From positions 18,412-82,411 of the forward strand of contig QHYM01000121.1 of NCBI GenBank assembly GCA_003223295.1: a stretch of 64,000 nt of DNA, in the 5' to 3' direction. This DNA comes from Acidobacteriota bacterium. GTDB taxonomy: Bacteria; Acidobacteriota; Terriglobia; Acidiferrales; UBA7541. Position numbers and translations under genes: made by a program. Shown one piece after another: positions 44,769-53,879 of the stretch. The number at the start of each line of letters is the position of its first letter. The stretch's first letter is position 1. Below the pieces are notes generated by a model that worked only from the letters and a program-made list of their open reading frames with translations, was not told where the DNA came from and did not search any database.

Positions 44769-45512
44769 ATGGCTGAAGCCGCCAGGAAAACATGGGAGCC
44801 GCGCTCTATCGAGGAACGCATCAACGCGCTGGATTGGAAAAGCGCGGGCGCTTCCCTTTCCCAGCACGGCTATGCGGTGACTGCGCCAGTCTTATCGCCG
44901 GAGGAGTGTGTATCGCTGACCACGATGTATGGAGAAGCGCGCCGATTCCGGAGCCATATCGTGATGGAGCGCTACCGGTTCGGGGTCGGAGATTACAAAT
45001 ACTTCGGCAACCCGCTGCCGGAAGCCGTCGCGTCGTTGCGGACAAGCGCATACCCGCACCTTGTAGAAGTGGCGGATCAGTGGGCGGAAGCTCTTGGCGA
45101 AAAAACTCGGCGCTTTCCGAAAGACCACGCAGCGTTTCTGAAAATCTGCCACAAAGCTGGACAGACCAAGCCCACGCCCTTGCTGCTGCACTACGAAGCG
45201 GGCGGATACAACTGCTTGCATCAGGACATCTACGGCGAAGTAGCCTTTCCCCTGCAGATGGTTTTCCTTTTGGGCCAGCAAGGCCGCGACTGGGAGGGTG
45301 GAGAATTCTTGCTGGTCGAACAACAGCCGCGTGCACAATCCAAAGGCGCAGTAGTTCGAGCCGACCAAGGCCAGGCGATTATTTTCACCACGCGATACCG
45401 CCCTGTGAAAGGCACACGCGGCTACTATCGCGTGAACCTGCGCCACGGAGTGAGCCGCGTGCATCGCGGAACGCGCTACACGCTGGGAATTATCTTCCAC
45501 GACGCTAAATAA
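44769..45512 (+). CDS. 2-oxoglutarate/Fe(II)-dependent oxygenase (COG3826-like)
   Basis: The 247-residue protein from ATG 44769 fits a small family of 2OG-Fe(II) oxygenases related to prolyl hydroxylases. The iron ligands are in NCLHQDIYG (HxD) and the distal His in NLRHGVSRV; a basic residue for 2OG binding lies in HRGTRYTLGIIFHD. The N-terminal part contains LDWKSAGASLSQHGYAVTAP, typical of this group. The substrate is unknown; protein or DNA-repair related targets have been guessed for homologues. It shares a 163-base divergent region with the Tat aminotransferase. Confidence 0.85.
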   Translation: MAEAARKTWEPRSIEERINALDWKSAGASLSQHGYAVTAPVLSPEECVSLTTMYGEARRFRSHIVMERYRFGVGDYKYFGNPLPEAVASLRTSAYPHLVEVADQWAEALGEKTRRFPKDHAAFLKICHKAGQTKPTPLLLHYEAGGYNCLHQDIYGEVAFPLQMVFLLGQQGRDWEGGEFLLVEQQPRAQSKGAVVRADQGQAIIFTTRYRPVKGTRGYYRVNLRHGVSRVHRGTRYTLGIIFHDAK

Positions 45513-45588
45513 GGCAGTGCGTCGGCACGCGTTTTCGACGAACAAGCGGAACGAGGTCGTCTACTCACGAAATTGTTGCAAACGAATT

Positions 45589-46986
45589 CTATCCGTGCCC
45601 GCCGGCAAGCTCGCGAACGATGGAGCCGACGAAGTTCTTGGCATCCCCAAAGAGCATAAGCGTCTTGTCCATGTAGTAGAGCGGATTCTCAATGCCCGCG
45701 AAGCCTGCGCCCATGCTGCGCTTGATGACCATCACTGTGCGCGCCTTGTCCACGTCCAGAATAGGCATGCCGAAAATGGGGCTGGAGGGATCCGTGCGCG
45801 CGGCGGGATTGGTAACGTCGTTCGCCCCGATGACCAGGGCAACGTCAGTCTGCGGGAACTCTCCATTAATCTCGTCCATGTCGAGGAGCTTGTCGTAAGG
45901 GATGTCGGCTTCGGCAAGCAGCACGTTCATGTGCCCCGGCATGCGGCCGGCGACGGGATGGATACCGAATTTCACGTCAATGCCGCGCTTGGTGAGAGCA
46001 TCGTAAAGTTCTCGGACTTTATGCTGCGCCTGGGCCACGGCCATGCCGTAACCGGGAACGATGACGACTTTGTTAGCGGCGGCAAGAATCGCAGCGGCTT
46101 CCTCCGGTGTGGCGCTGCGCACAGGGCGGGCTTCTTTCGAGCCGGCGGCCGTGGAAGTCTGCTCCTGCCCGAAGGCGCCGAAGAGCACGTTGGAAAACGA
46201 GCGGTTCATGGCTTTGGACATGTTCACGGAGAGAATGAAACCGGAAGCTCCGTCGAGAGCGCCCGCGATAATCAAAAGCTTGCTTTGCAAGACAAAACCC
46301 ATGGCGGCAGCCGAGAGACCGGCGTAGGAATTCAAGAGCGAAATAACCGTGGGCATGTCCGCGCCACCGATGGGGATAATCATCATCACGCCAAAGACCA
46401 GCGGAATGCCGACGATCACCGGAAAGAGCTGCATTTTTTCGGGATGTGCAACCAGCACGCCGGCAACGACAACGGCCACGCCCAGCAGGCCGAGGTTGAC
46501 GAAGTTCTGGCCTTTGTAAGTAATCGGCCGCTGCGGCAAAATTTCTTGCAACTTTCCGGCAGCCATCAAGCTGCCGGTAAACGTGAGCGAGCCGAGAATC
46601 ACTTCCATCGACAGCACCGCCATCATGAAGGGCGGCACACCGGGAGCGCGAAGATAAAACTCAGCGGTGCCAACGAGCGTCACGCAAAGCGCGCCGAACG
46701 CGTGGCTGAGCGCCGTTCGCTGCGGCACGGCGGTCATGGCAACTTCGCCGAGAGGCACGCCGATGATGGAGCCGAGAACGAGCGCGATGAGGATCCATTT
46801 GTATTCGACGATGCCGTGATGAAGCAGCGTGCCAACAATCGCTAGTAGCATGCCGATTTCGCCCGCGAAGACGCCGCGGCGCGCGGTGGTGGGCGAGCTG
46901 AGCCACTTCAGCGAAAGAATGAAAAGCGCGGTGGCGATTAGGTAGGTGACTTCGATGATGGTTTCGGTTGCGGGCACGCTGATCAT
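45589..46986 (-). CDS. pntB: NAD(P) transhydrogenase subunit beta
   Basis: PntB holds the NADP-binding domain and most of the proton channel of the membrane transhydrogenase. From ATG 46986 the 465-residue product has about eight to nine helices, then the soluble NADP domain with VIVPGYGMAVAQAQHKVREL and IGANDVTNPAARTDPSSPIF. Proton-path regions NLGLLGVAVVVAGVLV and GGADMPTVISLLNSYAGLSA are intact. The upstream start at 47178 runs into the pntA2 gene and is not used. It is last in the order pntA1-pntA2-pntB. Confidence 0.96.
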   Translation of the reverse strand: MISVPATETIIEVTYLIATALFILSLKWLSSPTTARRGVFAGEIGMLLAIVGTLLHHGIVEYKWILIALVLGSIIGVPLGEVAMTAVPQRTALSHAFGALCVTLVGTAEFYLRAPGVPPFMMAVLSMEVILGSLTFTGSLMAAGKLQEILPQRPITYKGQNFVNLGLLGVAVVVAGVLVAHPEKMQLFPVIVGIPLVFGVMMIIPIGGADMPTVISLLNSYAGLSAAAMGFVLQSKLLIIAGALDGASGFILSVNMSKAMNRSFSNVLFGAFGQEQTSTAAGSKEARPVRSATPEEAAAILAAANKVVIVPGYGMAVAQAQHKVRELYDALTKRGIDVKFGIHPVAGRMPGHMNVLLAEADIPYDKLLDMDEINGEFPQTDVALVIGANDVTNPAARTDPSSPIFGMPILDVDKARTVMVIKRSMGAGFAGIENPLYYMDKTLMLFGDAKNFVGSIVRELAGGHG

Positions 46987-46996
46987 GGTTTCCTGG

Positions 46997-47302
46997 TCAC
47001 GGTTTCCTGGGCCCGCTGGCCTTGAACATGCGCAGCATGCGGTCAGTGATGAGGAAGCCGCCAACGATGTTGCTGGTGGCGGCGACGATGGCGATGGTGC
47101 CAAGAATCTTGGCGAGCAGCGCGCCGTGTTCGTGATATTCGCCAGCCAGGATAATGGCCCCGACGACAGCGATGGCATCGAGAGCGTTGGTCAGCGACAT
47201 CAACGGAGTGTGCAGCAGAGGCGAAACGCGCCGGATGATTTCAAATCCGATAAACGCGGCCAACATGAAGACATAGAGGCTGGTCAGTATGTCCAGCTTC
47301 AT
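46997..47302 (-). CDS. pntA2: NAD(P) transhydrogenase subunit alpha, part 2 (membrane)
   Basis: A 101-residue, three-helix protein (LYVFMLAAFIGFEIIRRVSP, then LMSLTNALDAIAVVGAIILA) matching the membrane part of the alpha subunit. In many bacteria pntA is split into a soluble alpha-1 and a membrane alpha-2 gene, as here. Its start overlaps the alpha-1 stop (ATGA at 47299-47302). The pntB start lies 10 bases further on. Confidence 0.95.
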   Translation of the reverse strand: MKLDILTSLYVFMLAAFIGFEIIRRVSPLLHTPLMSLTNALDAIAVVGAIILAGEYHEHGALLAKILGTIAIVAATSNIVGGFLITDRMLRMFKASGPRKP

Positions 47303-48489
47303 GATTTCGCAACCTCCTTGGATGCCGCCGGCAAGGCCGGAAGCGAAAAGAATTCCCGCACGCGCGCGTTGAAAACCTCCCCATCCTTGGTAAGCAAGGT
47401 CTCACGCACGATTTCGTCGTCAAGGTTCAGTTGCAGCTTGCCGTCTTTGACCACGTGCAGAAGAAATGCGGTCAGGTTGCGCGCGTACATCTGGCTCGCG
47501 TGGTAGGGCATGCCCGTCGCCAGGTTGAAATAACCGATGATGGTCACGCCATGTTCAATGGTGACTTCGCCCGGCTTCGTAAGTTCGCAGTTTCCGCCGC
47601 GTTCGCTGGCAAGGTCCACAATCACGGAGCCCGGCGCCATGCTCACCACCATTTCTTTGGTGACAAGTACGGGCGGCTTTTTCCCTGGAATGACGGCTGC
47701 GGTGATCACCACGTCGCTGTCGGCCACGGCCTTTCCGAGAAGTTCGCGCTGGCGTTTGTAGAAAGTCTCGTCTTGCGCGCGCGCATAGCCCCGCGCATCC
47801 TGCGCATCTTTCGCTTCGATGGGAAGCTCCACAAAGCGCCCGCCCAGACTCTGCACTTGCTCCTTGGCGGCAGGCCGTAAGTCATACGCAGACGCGACGG
47901 CGCCGAGACGGCGCGCGGTAGAAATGGCCTGGAGCCCGGCCACGCCTGCGCCAATGATGAACACGCGTGCGGGCGTGATCGTTCCAGCGGCGGTGGTGAG
48001 CATGGGGAAAATGCGCGGCAGCTTATCCGCGGCAAGGATGACCGCTTTGTAACCGCAGATGGTGCCCATCGAAGAAAGCACGTCCATGCTCTGCGCGCGC
48101 GTGGTGCGCGGCATCAGCTCCACGGAAAAAGAAGTCACCCCCTTGGAGGCAATTTCCTGAATCGTTTCGATCGAGCCGAGTGGACGCAAAAATCCGACAA
48201 GCACCTGGCCTCTGCGGTACAACGGGACGTCGGCTTGGCCGGTTTTGTCGTTGGAGCCGTAACACAGTACTTGCACGACGATATCGGCAGCGCGAAAAAC
48301 TTCAGCGCGGTCCGGAACAATCTTTGCCCCTTTGGCGGTGTATTCCGCATCGGGATAGCCCCCGCTTGCGCCTGCTCCCGCTTCTACAACAACTTCCAAA
48401 CCTGCTTTTGTGAGATTCGGCACCGTCAAGGGCACCAACGCCACCCGGCGCTCTCCAGGGAAGGTTTCGCGCGGAACGCCCACAATCAT
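47299..48489 (-). CDS. pntA1: NAD(P) transhydrogenase subunit alpha, part 1 (NAD-binding)
   Basis: The soluble NAD-binding half of the transhydrogenase, which couples the proton gradient to NADPH formation from NADH. The 396-residue product starts MIVGVPRETFPGERRVALVP and has the dinucleotide fold FIIGAGVAGLQAISTARRLG and VIVDLASERGGNCELTKPG. A good ribosome site (GGAGGG) precedes ATG 48489. It resembles alanine dehydrogenase, but the alpha-2 and beta genes next to it settle the assignment. Confidence 0.96.
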   Translation of the reverse strand: MIVGVPRETFPGERRVALVPLTVPNLTKAGLEVVVEAGAGASGGYPDAEYTAKGAKIVPDRAEVFRAADIVVQVLCYGSNDKTGQADVPLYRRGQVLVGFLRPLGSIETIQEIASKGVTSFSVELMPRTTRAQSMDVLSSMGTICGYKAVILAADKLPRIFPMLTTAAGTITPARVFIIGAGVAGLQAISTARRLGAVASAYDLRPAAKEQVQSLGGRFVELPIEAKDAQDARGYARAQDETFYKRQRELLGKAVADSDVVITAAVIPGKKPPVLVTKEMVVSMAPGSVIVDLASERGGNCELTKPGEVTIEHGVTIIGYFNLATGMPYHASQMYARNLTAFLLHVVKDGKLQLNLDDEIVRETLLTKDGEVFNARVREFFSLPALPAASKEVAKS

Positions 48490-48829
48490 GAAGTTCCCTC
48501 CAAGACCAAACCTTCAACTGCTTAATGGGAATTGCACACTATCGACGAGACACACCCAAGCAAGCTCAATCTGAGGTCAGCCCCACCCGACCAATATCTA
48601 AAAGCATACACTCTTCGCGGGTCTTCCGGTAAGGGCCACGGATCGGGGCGCCGCGTAACTCGTTCTATTCATTGAAGAGTTCACAGCCTCGTGCGGCGCC
48701 AGACACAACCTCCTGCGTCTCATCACCAGTTGTAAAGGTTTGCGGGCCATTCCTCGGTGACTTGCGTGACTATTCTACGTGGCTGCTCTTGCATTCCCGC
48801 GATTTTGCGGCGTCGCGTTATACTTGCGC
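48490..48829. other. Divergent intergenic region
   Basis: Spacer between the divergent starts of pntA1 and the DUF1684 gene. It holds the ribosome site of pntA1, and presumably both promoters. I see no extra ORF, RNA structure or repeat of note. Confidence 0.5.
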
Positions 48830-49765
48830 ATGCTCTCGTTGCGTGGATTCTCCCGACGCCTAACCGCAATTCTTGTCGGCTTCTTGGTCTCCGTCTCGCT
48901 GCTCGCCCAAGACGGCGCTTTTCAAAAGAATTTGGCCACTTGGCGCACCGAGCACACCGCGGACTTGTTGAAGCCGGATGGCTGGCTCTCACTGATCGGG
49001 CTGGAGTGGCTGCAACCGGGGGACAATACCGTGGGCGCGGCGGCTGATAACAAAATCCGCCTACCGAAGGGCCCGGCCCATGTGGCCCTTCTCCATCTCG
49101 AGGGAGAAACTGTCACGCTGAATCCTCCTTCCGAAGGATTCCCGCAAAACTTTCTCGTAGCGGGCGCTCCAGCAAAGCCGCAACCCCTTCGCGCTGAACC
49201 GAACAAAGACAAAGTCGCGCCGCGCATGACCATCGCCACGTTCAACATGTACGTCATTCGCCGCGAGGCCCGCTTTGCCCTTCGCATCAAGGATTCTCAG
49301 TCCCCTGCCATTACCGGTTTTCACGGACTCAAGTGGTTTGAACCCGACATCGCTTTTCGCGTCGTCGCCCGATGGATTCCCTACACTCCCCATAAAACGA
49401 TCACGCTTGCCACTCTTGTCGGCACAAATTACGACCAGCCGGTTCCAGGCGCAGCGGAATTCCAACTGGCGGGAGTGACATTCCGGCTGGAGCCCGTGCT
49501 TGAAGATCCAGCCCTGGCCAAACTCTTCTTTATCCTTCGCGACACCACCAGCACCACCACGACCTATGGCGCATGCCGTTTTCTGTACACCGGCTTTCCG
49601 ACGAATGGCCTCGACAAGCCCGGCGAACTGGTGCTGGATTTCAACCGTTTGGAGAATCCCCCTTGCGCCTACACGCCATTCTCCACATGCCCACTCCCGC
49701 CTCCGGGGAATCGTCTGCCGATTCCGCTGCCTGTTGGCGAGAAGCGCTATCACGACACGAATTAG
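48830..49765 (+). CDS. Secreted DUF1684 protein
   Basis: The 311-residue product from ATG 48830 has a signal peptide (hydrophobic LTAILVGFLVSVSLLAQ, cleavage near LLAQ-DG). The body matches DUF1684: DGWLSLIGLEWLQPGDNTVG, FHGLKWFEPDIAFRVVARWI and LDFNRLENPPCAYTPFSTCP, PLPPPGNRLPIPLPVGEK at the end. No enzyme activity is known to me for the family. An upstream start at 48779 is possible but lacks support. It ends inside a CAGT-type repeat. Confidence 0.85.
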   Translation: MLSLRGFSRRLTAILVGFLVSVSLLAQDGAFQKNLATWRTEHTADLLKPDGWLSLIGLEWLQPGDNTVGAAADNKIRLPKGPAHVALLHLEGETVTLNPPSEGFPQNFLVAGAPAKPQPLRAEPNKDKVAPRMTIATFNMYVIRREARFALRIKDSQSPAITGFHGLKWFEPDIAFRVVARWIPYTPHKTITLATLVGTNYDQPVPGAAEFQLAGVTFRLEPVLEDPALAKLFFILRDTTSTTTTYGACRFLYTGFPTNGLDKPGELVLDFNRLENPPCAYTPFSTCPLPPPGNRLPIPLPVGEKRYHDTN

Positions 49766-49799
49766 TTCTCAGTCGTCAGTTTGCAGTCTTCAGTTTCGG
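49765..49799. repeat. CAGT-type spacer repeat
   Basis: AGTTCTCAGTCGTCAGTTTG and CAGTCTTCAGTTTCGG directly after the DUF1684 stop. It belongs to the family noted at 17372. Confidence 0.55.
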
Positions 49800-49907
49800 T
49801 CCCTAACTTTAACTCGCTCGGAGTTTTCTGTTTTTGATTACCAGAAACCTGCGCAGTTCGTTTTGAAAAACCCGTCCTGCTAGCGGAAAATAGCATGGTA
49901 GGCAAAA

Positions 49908-50354
49908 ATGGACTCCACGAACCCCAAATTGGAGGGCTCCAACCACGATTCCCCGGCCCGCGAAAGGCTGATTGCCCTGCGGCTGGCCCTGCTTCGCGTA
50001 CACAAGACGCTGCTCGAGATGGAACGCCGGGCCTACGAGCGCGAACATGGCCATGTGAACGCCGGCGAGCTGTTCCGCCTGGTAGTGGATCACACACAAT
50101 TCGCGTGGCTCCACAATATCTCAGAGTTTGTAGTGCGCATCGATGAATCTCTCGTCGCCAAGGAGCCCATCACTCCGGAGTACACGAAAGTGGCGTTTTC
50201 CCTGGCGCGAAAAATGTTCGTTCCCACCGAGTCCGGGGACGCCTTCCAGAAAAAATACTTCGACGCGATTCAGAACGACCCGGCAGTCGTCATCGAGCAC
50301 GCCGAGCTGGCCAGACTCTTCAACAACGAGCCAACTGACTCCCCAAGTGCATAG
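49908..50354 (+). CDS. Conserved hypothetical protein
   Basis: A 148-residue alpha-helical protein. The pattern LALLRVHKTLLEMERRAYER, GHVNAGELFRLVVDHTQFAW and AVVIEHAELARLF matches, from memory, a widespread but unnamed bacterial family. No signal peptide, membrane helix or catalytic motif is visible. It is followed on the same strand by a GNAT protein and a DNA glycosylase. Confidence 0.75.
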   Translation: MDSTNPKLEGSNHDSPARERLIALRLALLRVHKTLLEMERRAYEREHGHVNAGELFRLVVDHTQFAWLHNISEFVVRIDESLVAKEPITPEYTKVAFSLARKMFVPTESGDAFQKKYFDAIQNDPAVVIEHAELARLFNNEPTDSPSA

Positions 50355-50433
50355 CGTTTTGGGGATTCCTGATAGAATTCAGGTTTCCGGCGAGGATTCC
50401 GTAAGCGAGGCGAGAAATTCATAAGCCCGCGGA

Positions 50434-50760
50434 GTGCGTGTGGAATTAAACCTGGACGATGTTGTAGTCACCCACAATGAACAGGCCCGCCGATTCGAAG
50501 CTGCCGTGGACGGGCTTCACTCGCTCCTCACGTATCGGCGCTTCCCGGACCGCATCGTGTTGCAGCACACCGAAGTTCCCACCGCGCTCGAAGGCAAAGG
50601 GCTGGCCGCGAAGCTCACGCGGACCGCGCTGGACTTTGCACGCGCCAATCATCTGCGTGTGGTTCCTTTGTGTCCGTATGTATCCAGTTTCCTCCGCGGG
50701 CATGGCGAGTATCAGGATTTGATTTCCGCCGAAGATCTTCAGAAGATTCTGTCCACCTGA
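50434..50760 (+). CDS. Small GNAT-type N-acetyltransferase (YidJ/Acetyltransf_CG-like)
   Basis: A 108-residue protein with the short GNAT core seen in YidJ-like proteins: QHTEVPTALEGKGLAAKLTR, where EGKGLAAKL stands at the acetyl-CoA loop, and VVPLCPYVSSFLRGHGEY. The start at GTG 50434 is approximate; GTG 50440 is also possible. The stop is one base from the start of the DNA glycosylase gene. The substrate is unknown. Confidence 0.8.
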   Translation: MRVELNLDDVVVTHNEQARRFEAAVDGLHSLLTYRRFPDRIVLQHTEVPTALEGKGLAAKLTRTALDFARANHLRVVPLCPYVSSFLRGHGEYQDLISAEDLQKILST

Positions 50761-50761
50761 A

Positions 50762-51469
50762 ATGGACCTGTCCTCCCCCGCAATGTTGTCACGGATGACC
50801 GCGCTCAAGGAGCCTCGGACGAGAATCTCCATCCGCCGGATTCGGCGTTCCGAGCTTCCCGAAGACACCGTCGAACTCGCTCGATTCCTGATCGGCAAAG
50901 TGGTGGTCCACGATCTTCCGGCTGGACGCGTCGACGGGCGAATCGTCGAGACCGAAGCTTATCCTCCGGGCGATCCCGCCGGTCATCATTTTCGCGGCCC
51001 AACGCCGCGCATTCGTTCCATGTATCTGGCTCCGGGCCATGTCTATGTTTTTTTCAATTATGGCGCCCATTTCATGCTCAACGTAGTGAGCGAGCCTCCA
51101 GAAACCGCCGCCGCCATTTTGATTCGCGCGCTGGAGCCGCTCGAAGGCATCGAAATCATGCGGCGCCACCGCAAAACCACTCGACTACTGGACCTCACGC
51201 GCGGCCCCGGACGCCTCGCGCAAGCATTGCAAATCGATCGCCGCCACGACGGCCTCGATCTCTGTGCCCCTGGACCGTTGTGGCTGGGCGAAACAAACCA
51301 TGTCGTGGGCCCCATCGGCAAAAGCGTGCGTATCGGCATCACGCGCGCGGCCGACAAGCTGCTTCGCTTTTTTGAACGCGATAATCCTTTCGTCAGCGGC
51401 CCCAAGCGGCTTCTTCATCCCGTGGCCAGACGCCGTAAGCCCCATGCGCGCTCTGCATCATCCTCGTGA
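50762..51469 (+). CDS. DNA-3-methyladenine glycosylase, AAG/MPG family
   Basis: AAG-type enzymes excise alkylated purines. The 235-residue product has RFLIGKVVVH, DGRIVETEAYPPGDPAGHHF (with the catalytic Glu and the following Tyr), TPRIRSMYLAPGHVYVFFNY and LLDLTRGPGRLAQAL. ATG 50762 begins right after the GNAT stop, so the two are co-transcribed. The N-terminal ~25 residues are not conserved and the start could be at 50785 or 50795. It is unrelated in fold to the Tag enzyme at 26046. Confidence 0.93.
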   Translation: MDLSSPAMLSRMTALKEPRTRISIRRIRRSELPEDTVELARFLIGKVVVHDLPAGRVDGRIVETEAYPPGDPAGHHFRGPTPRIRSMYLAPGHVYVFFNYGAHFMLNVVSEPPETAAAILIRALEPLEGIEIMRRHRKTTRLLDLTRGPGRLAQALQIDRRHDGLDLCAPGPLWLGETNHVVGPIGKSVRIGITRAADKLLRFFERDNPFVSGPKRLLHPVARRRKPHARSASSS

Positions 51470-51699
51470 ATAGCTCTCCTCCTTGCGCACTTCTTAACTG
51501 ATTGGAATCGGCCTCGCCATCGCAGCCCATTTCATGCCAGAATGAAACCGGCGAGCGCCTTGGCCCGGGCGCCTCCGAATTTCAGAGCCACGACGATCCA
51601 GCCCCGTCCAAGGCATTACCTCGCTCACTCGAAGTCCGACCGGCCGAATGCTGGTGTCTCCATTCACCGGTGGCACGAACTCTCGGCTTGAGGTGCAAC

Positions 51700-53469
51700 A
51701 TGAGTTTTTCCTGGAAACAATACGAAGGCCAGGTCATCAACAACACGTTTCCTTTGCAACAGTATCTGGGCGGCTCGAGCGAGTCCGCCGTCTTCCTCAC
51801 GCAGCTCGCCGGCCCGCAATCTTCCAAAGCAGTGGTCAAGCTCGTTCCCGAAGGCCCATCGGTTGATATGCAACTCTCTCTTTGGCGCCGCGCTTCGAAG
51901 CTCACGCATCCCAACTTGCTCCAGTTATACCAGGGCGGCCGCTGCCACCTTGCGGACATGGACCTTCTTTATGTGGTCATGGAATACGCCGAAGAAGATC
52001 TTTCTCAGATTCTTCCGCAGCGCGCCCTGACACCTGCGGAAGCGCGCGACATGCTCGGACCGATGCTCGATGCTCTAAGCGACTTGCACGGTCAAGGGCT
52101 GGTTCATTCGCGTTTGAAGCCTTCGAACGTCCTGGCCACTAGCGATCAGGTCAAGCTTTCCACCGACAAGCTCTTCCCCGCCGGTGAAGTCCGCAAATCT
52201 TCCGCAAAGCGCAGCGCCTACGACGCGCCGGAATCCGCGAATCAAGCGCTCACCGCCGCCAGTGACGTCTGGTCGCTTGGCGTCATGCTGATCGAGGTGC
52301 TCACGCAACGATCACCCGACTCGCAGCTGGGCGGCCAATCTCTTCCTGTCGCGCCGGAATCTCTGCCGCAACCGTTTCGCGACATCGCCCGCCACGCGCT
52401 CGAGCGCGATCCCCAGCGTCGCTGGACGCTCGCCGACATCGAGGCCAGCCTGAATCCTCGCGCGGTCGCCGCCGCAGTTCATAGCGCGTCTCCCCTGTCC
52501 GTACCGTTGTCGCCGATTCCCGCGGTTCCCGCGGCAAAGTTGCAAGTTCCGAGGCCCGCGCCAATCGCTCCGCCCGTCGCGCCCATGGCAAAAGCTCCGA
52601 AGCCCGCGCCTCCCGCGCCGCGCGCAGTAGTGCCACCAGTTGTTCCGCCACCACTTGTGCCGTCCGCAAAAGTGCCGCCCACAATGGCGCCACCCATGAT
52701 TCCTCCGCCCATCATTCCGCCCCTAGTTCCACCGGCGGCGAAACGCCCATCGCTCAGGCGCCCGAACTTGCGCGCGCCGAAACCGCCCATCGTCGTGCCC
52801 AGCTACGTCGTTCCGCTGGCCGTCGCCGTCGTGGTTGTCGGCTCCATCATCGCGTTGCCCAAGTTCCTCGGCAAGCACGTCGAGTCGTCCTCGTCTGCTT
52901 CCACAAGCGCCACCGCCCGCGCCATTGCGCCGGAATCCACCGAACAACCAGCGAGCCCGGCAGCCTCGCGCGGCGCGAAACCGAACTCCTCGTCCGCCAA
53001 CCGGGATTCGTTGAAGACCTCCGCCGCGAAACCAGCCGCAAGAGAAGCTTCTCAGCCGCCCGCCGTCTCCACTTCTCCCGCGTCGCTGCGCACGGAGACA
53101 AAACCTTCCGCGGACGCGCCTGCAAAATCCGCAACGAGTTCCGGCACCAGTGCTGGCTCCAGCTCGGGTAAAGGCGAAGTGCTCGACCAAGTCTTGCCTG
53201 ACGCCTCCGAAAAAGCGCTTGCGACGATATCGGGCAAAGTGCGCGTCAGCGTGCTCGCCCACGTCGACCCTGCCGGCAATGTTTCCTTGGCGGAACTCGA
53301 GAATCCCGGACCCAGCAAGTATTTCGCGGACCTCGCCTTGAAGGCCGTGCGCCACTGGGAATTCACTCCGCCCGAAGTGTCCGGCCGCAGCGTTCCCAGC
53401 GAATGGCAAGTCCGCTTCGAGTTCTCCCCCTCCGGAGTCAAAGCCTTCCCCAAACAAACCGCCCCGTAG
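51700..53469 (+). CDS. Pseudokinase-like domain + Pro-rich linker + TM helix + TonB_C domain
   Basis: The 589-residue product from ATG 51700 has a protein-kinase fold at about residues 8-250. K47 (AVVKLV) is kept, but the catalytic HRD is LVHSRLKPSN (the Asp is gone at 137-138), and DFG is replaced by VKLSTDK (151-157), so catalysis looks lost. The APE/DVWSLG block (176-194) is intact. A Pro/Ala-rich linker (265-365) leads to one membrane helix (about 366-390), then an Ala/Ser/Lys-rich stretch and a TonB_C-like domain (about 490-580; LALKAVRHWEFTPPEVSGRS). It suggests a cytoplasmic sensing module joined to a periplasmic energy-transducing domain. An in-frame start at 51502 is less likely. Confidence 0.85.
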   Translation: MSFSWKQYEGQVINNTFPLQQYLGGSSESAVFLTQLAGPQSSKAVVKLVPEGPSVDMQLSLWRRASKLTHPNLLQLYQGGRCHLADMDLLYVVMEYAEEDLSQILPQRALTPAEARDMLGPMLDALSDLHGQGLVHSRLKPSNVLATSDQVKLSTDKLFPAGEVRKSSAKRSAYDAPESANQALTAASDVWSLGVMLIEVLTQRSPDSQLGGQSLPVAPESLPQPFRDIARHALERDPQRRWTLADIEASLNPRAVAAAVHSASPLSVPLSPIPAVPAAKLQVPRPAPIAPPVAPMAKAPKPAPPAPRAVVPPVVPPPLVPSAKVPPTMAPPMIPPPIIPPLVPPAAKRPSLRRPNLRAPKPPIVVPSYVVPLAVAVVVVGSIIALPKFLGKHVESSSSASTSATARAIAPESTEQPASPAASRGAKPNSSSANRDSLKTSAAKPAAREASQPPAVSTSPASLRTETKPSADAPAKSATSSGTSAGSSSGKGEVLDQVLPDASEKALATISGKVRVSVLAHVDPAGNVSLAELENPGPSKYFADLALKAVRHWEFTPPEVSGRSVPSEWQVRFEFSPSGVKAFPKQTAP

Positions 53470-53494
53470 CGTAGAATTTCCCTCGTAGGGGCAG

Positions 53495-53518
53495 GGGCAC
53501 AGCACTACTGCTGTGCCC
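53495..53518. repeat. REP-like palindrome GGGCACAGCA/TGCTGTGCCC
   Basis: Perfect 10-bp inverted repeat with a CTAC loop, preceded by GTAGGGGCAG. It is closely related to 18781-18803. It lies in the 410-base spacer after the pseudokinase gene. Confidence 0.6.
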
Positions 53519-53597
53519 GGCTTGCCTGGGCGCTTCCATTTCGTACCGCCGGCATCCTGCTTGCCCTGAGCCTCGAAGGGTCGGCTCTCCCTTGTAG

Positions 53598-53643
53598 GGG
53601 CACGATATTGAAGATTCCGGGCAGCAGCCGGAACGTCGTGCCC
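53598..53643. repeat. REP-like palindrome with inner hairpin
   Basis: GGGCACGA (53598-53605) and TCGTGCCC (53636-53643) are identical in sequence to the arms at 18715/18727, but here enclose a 30-base insert with its own TTCCGG...CCGGAA hairpin. It is preceded by TGTAG. A decayed third unit (GGCACAGCACTGCTAGCCCC) follows at about 53652. Confidence 0.6.
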
Positions 53644-53879
53644 TTATTTGTGGCACAGCACTGCTAGCCCCGTTTCCCCGCCCCTTCCCATCAATGCCCC
53701 AACCAACAAGCCTCAATCCCGTGCCCGAATCACGAGTTACCTCTCCGGTCCGCGGCCTCTGATCCCTGCGTCCTACTGTAAACTCTCGACTGTCGACACT
53801 TGTCCCCGTTCGGATTGTCCCCTTGCAAACCTGCGGCGCTCCATCTACGCTAATCGCTGGGGACGCCAAGAAATCTTTC

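Noticed and set aside
48490..48829. NAD-type riboswitch upstream of pntA1
   Set aside because: No segment matched the conserved core I would expect, so none is claimed.
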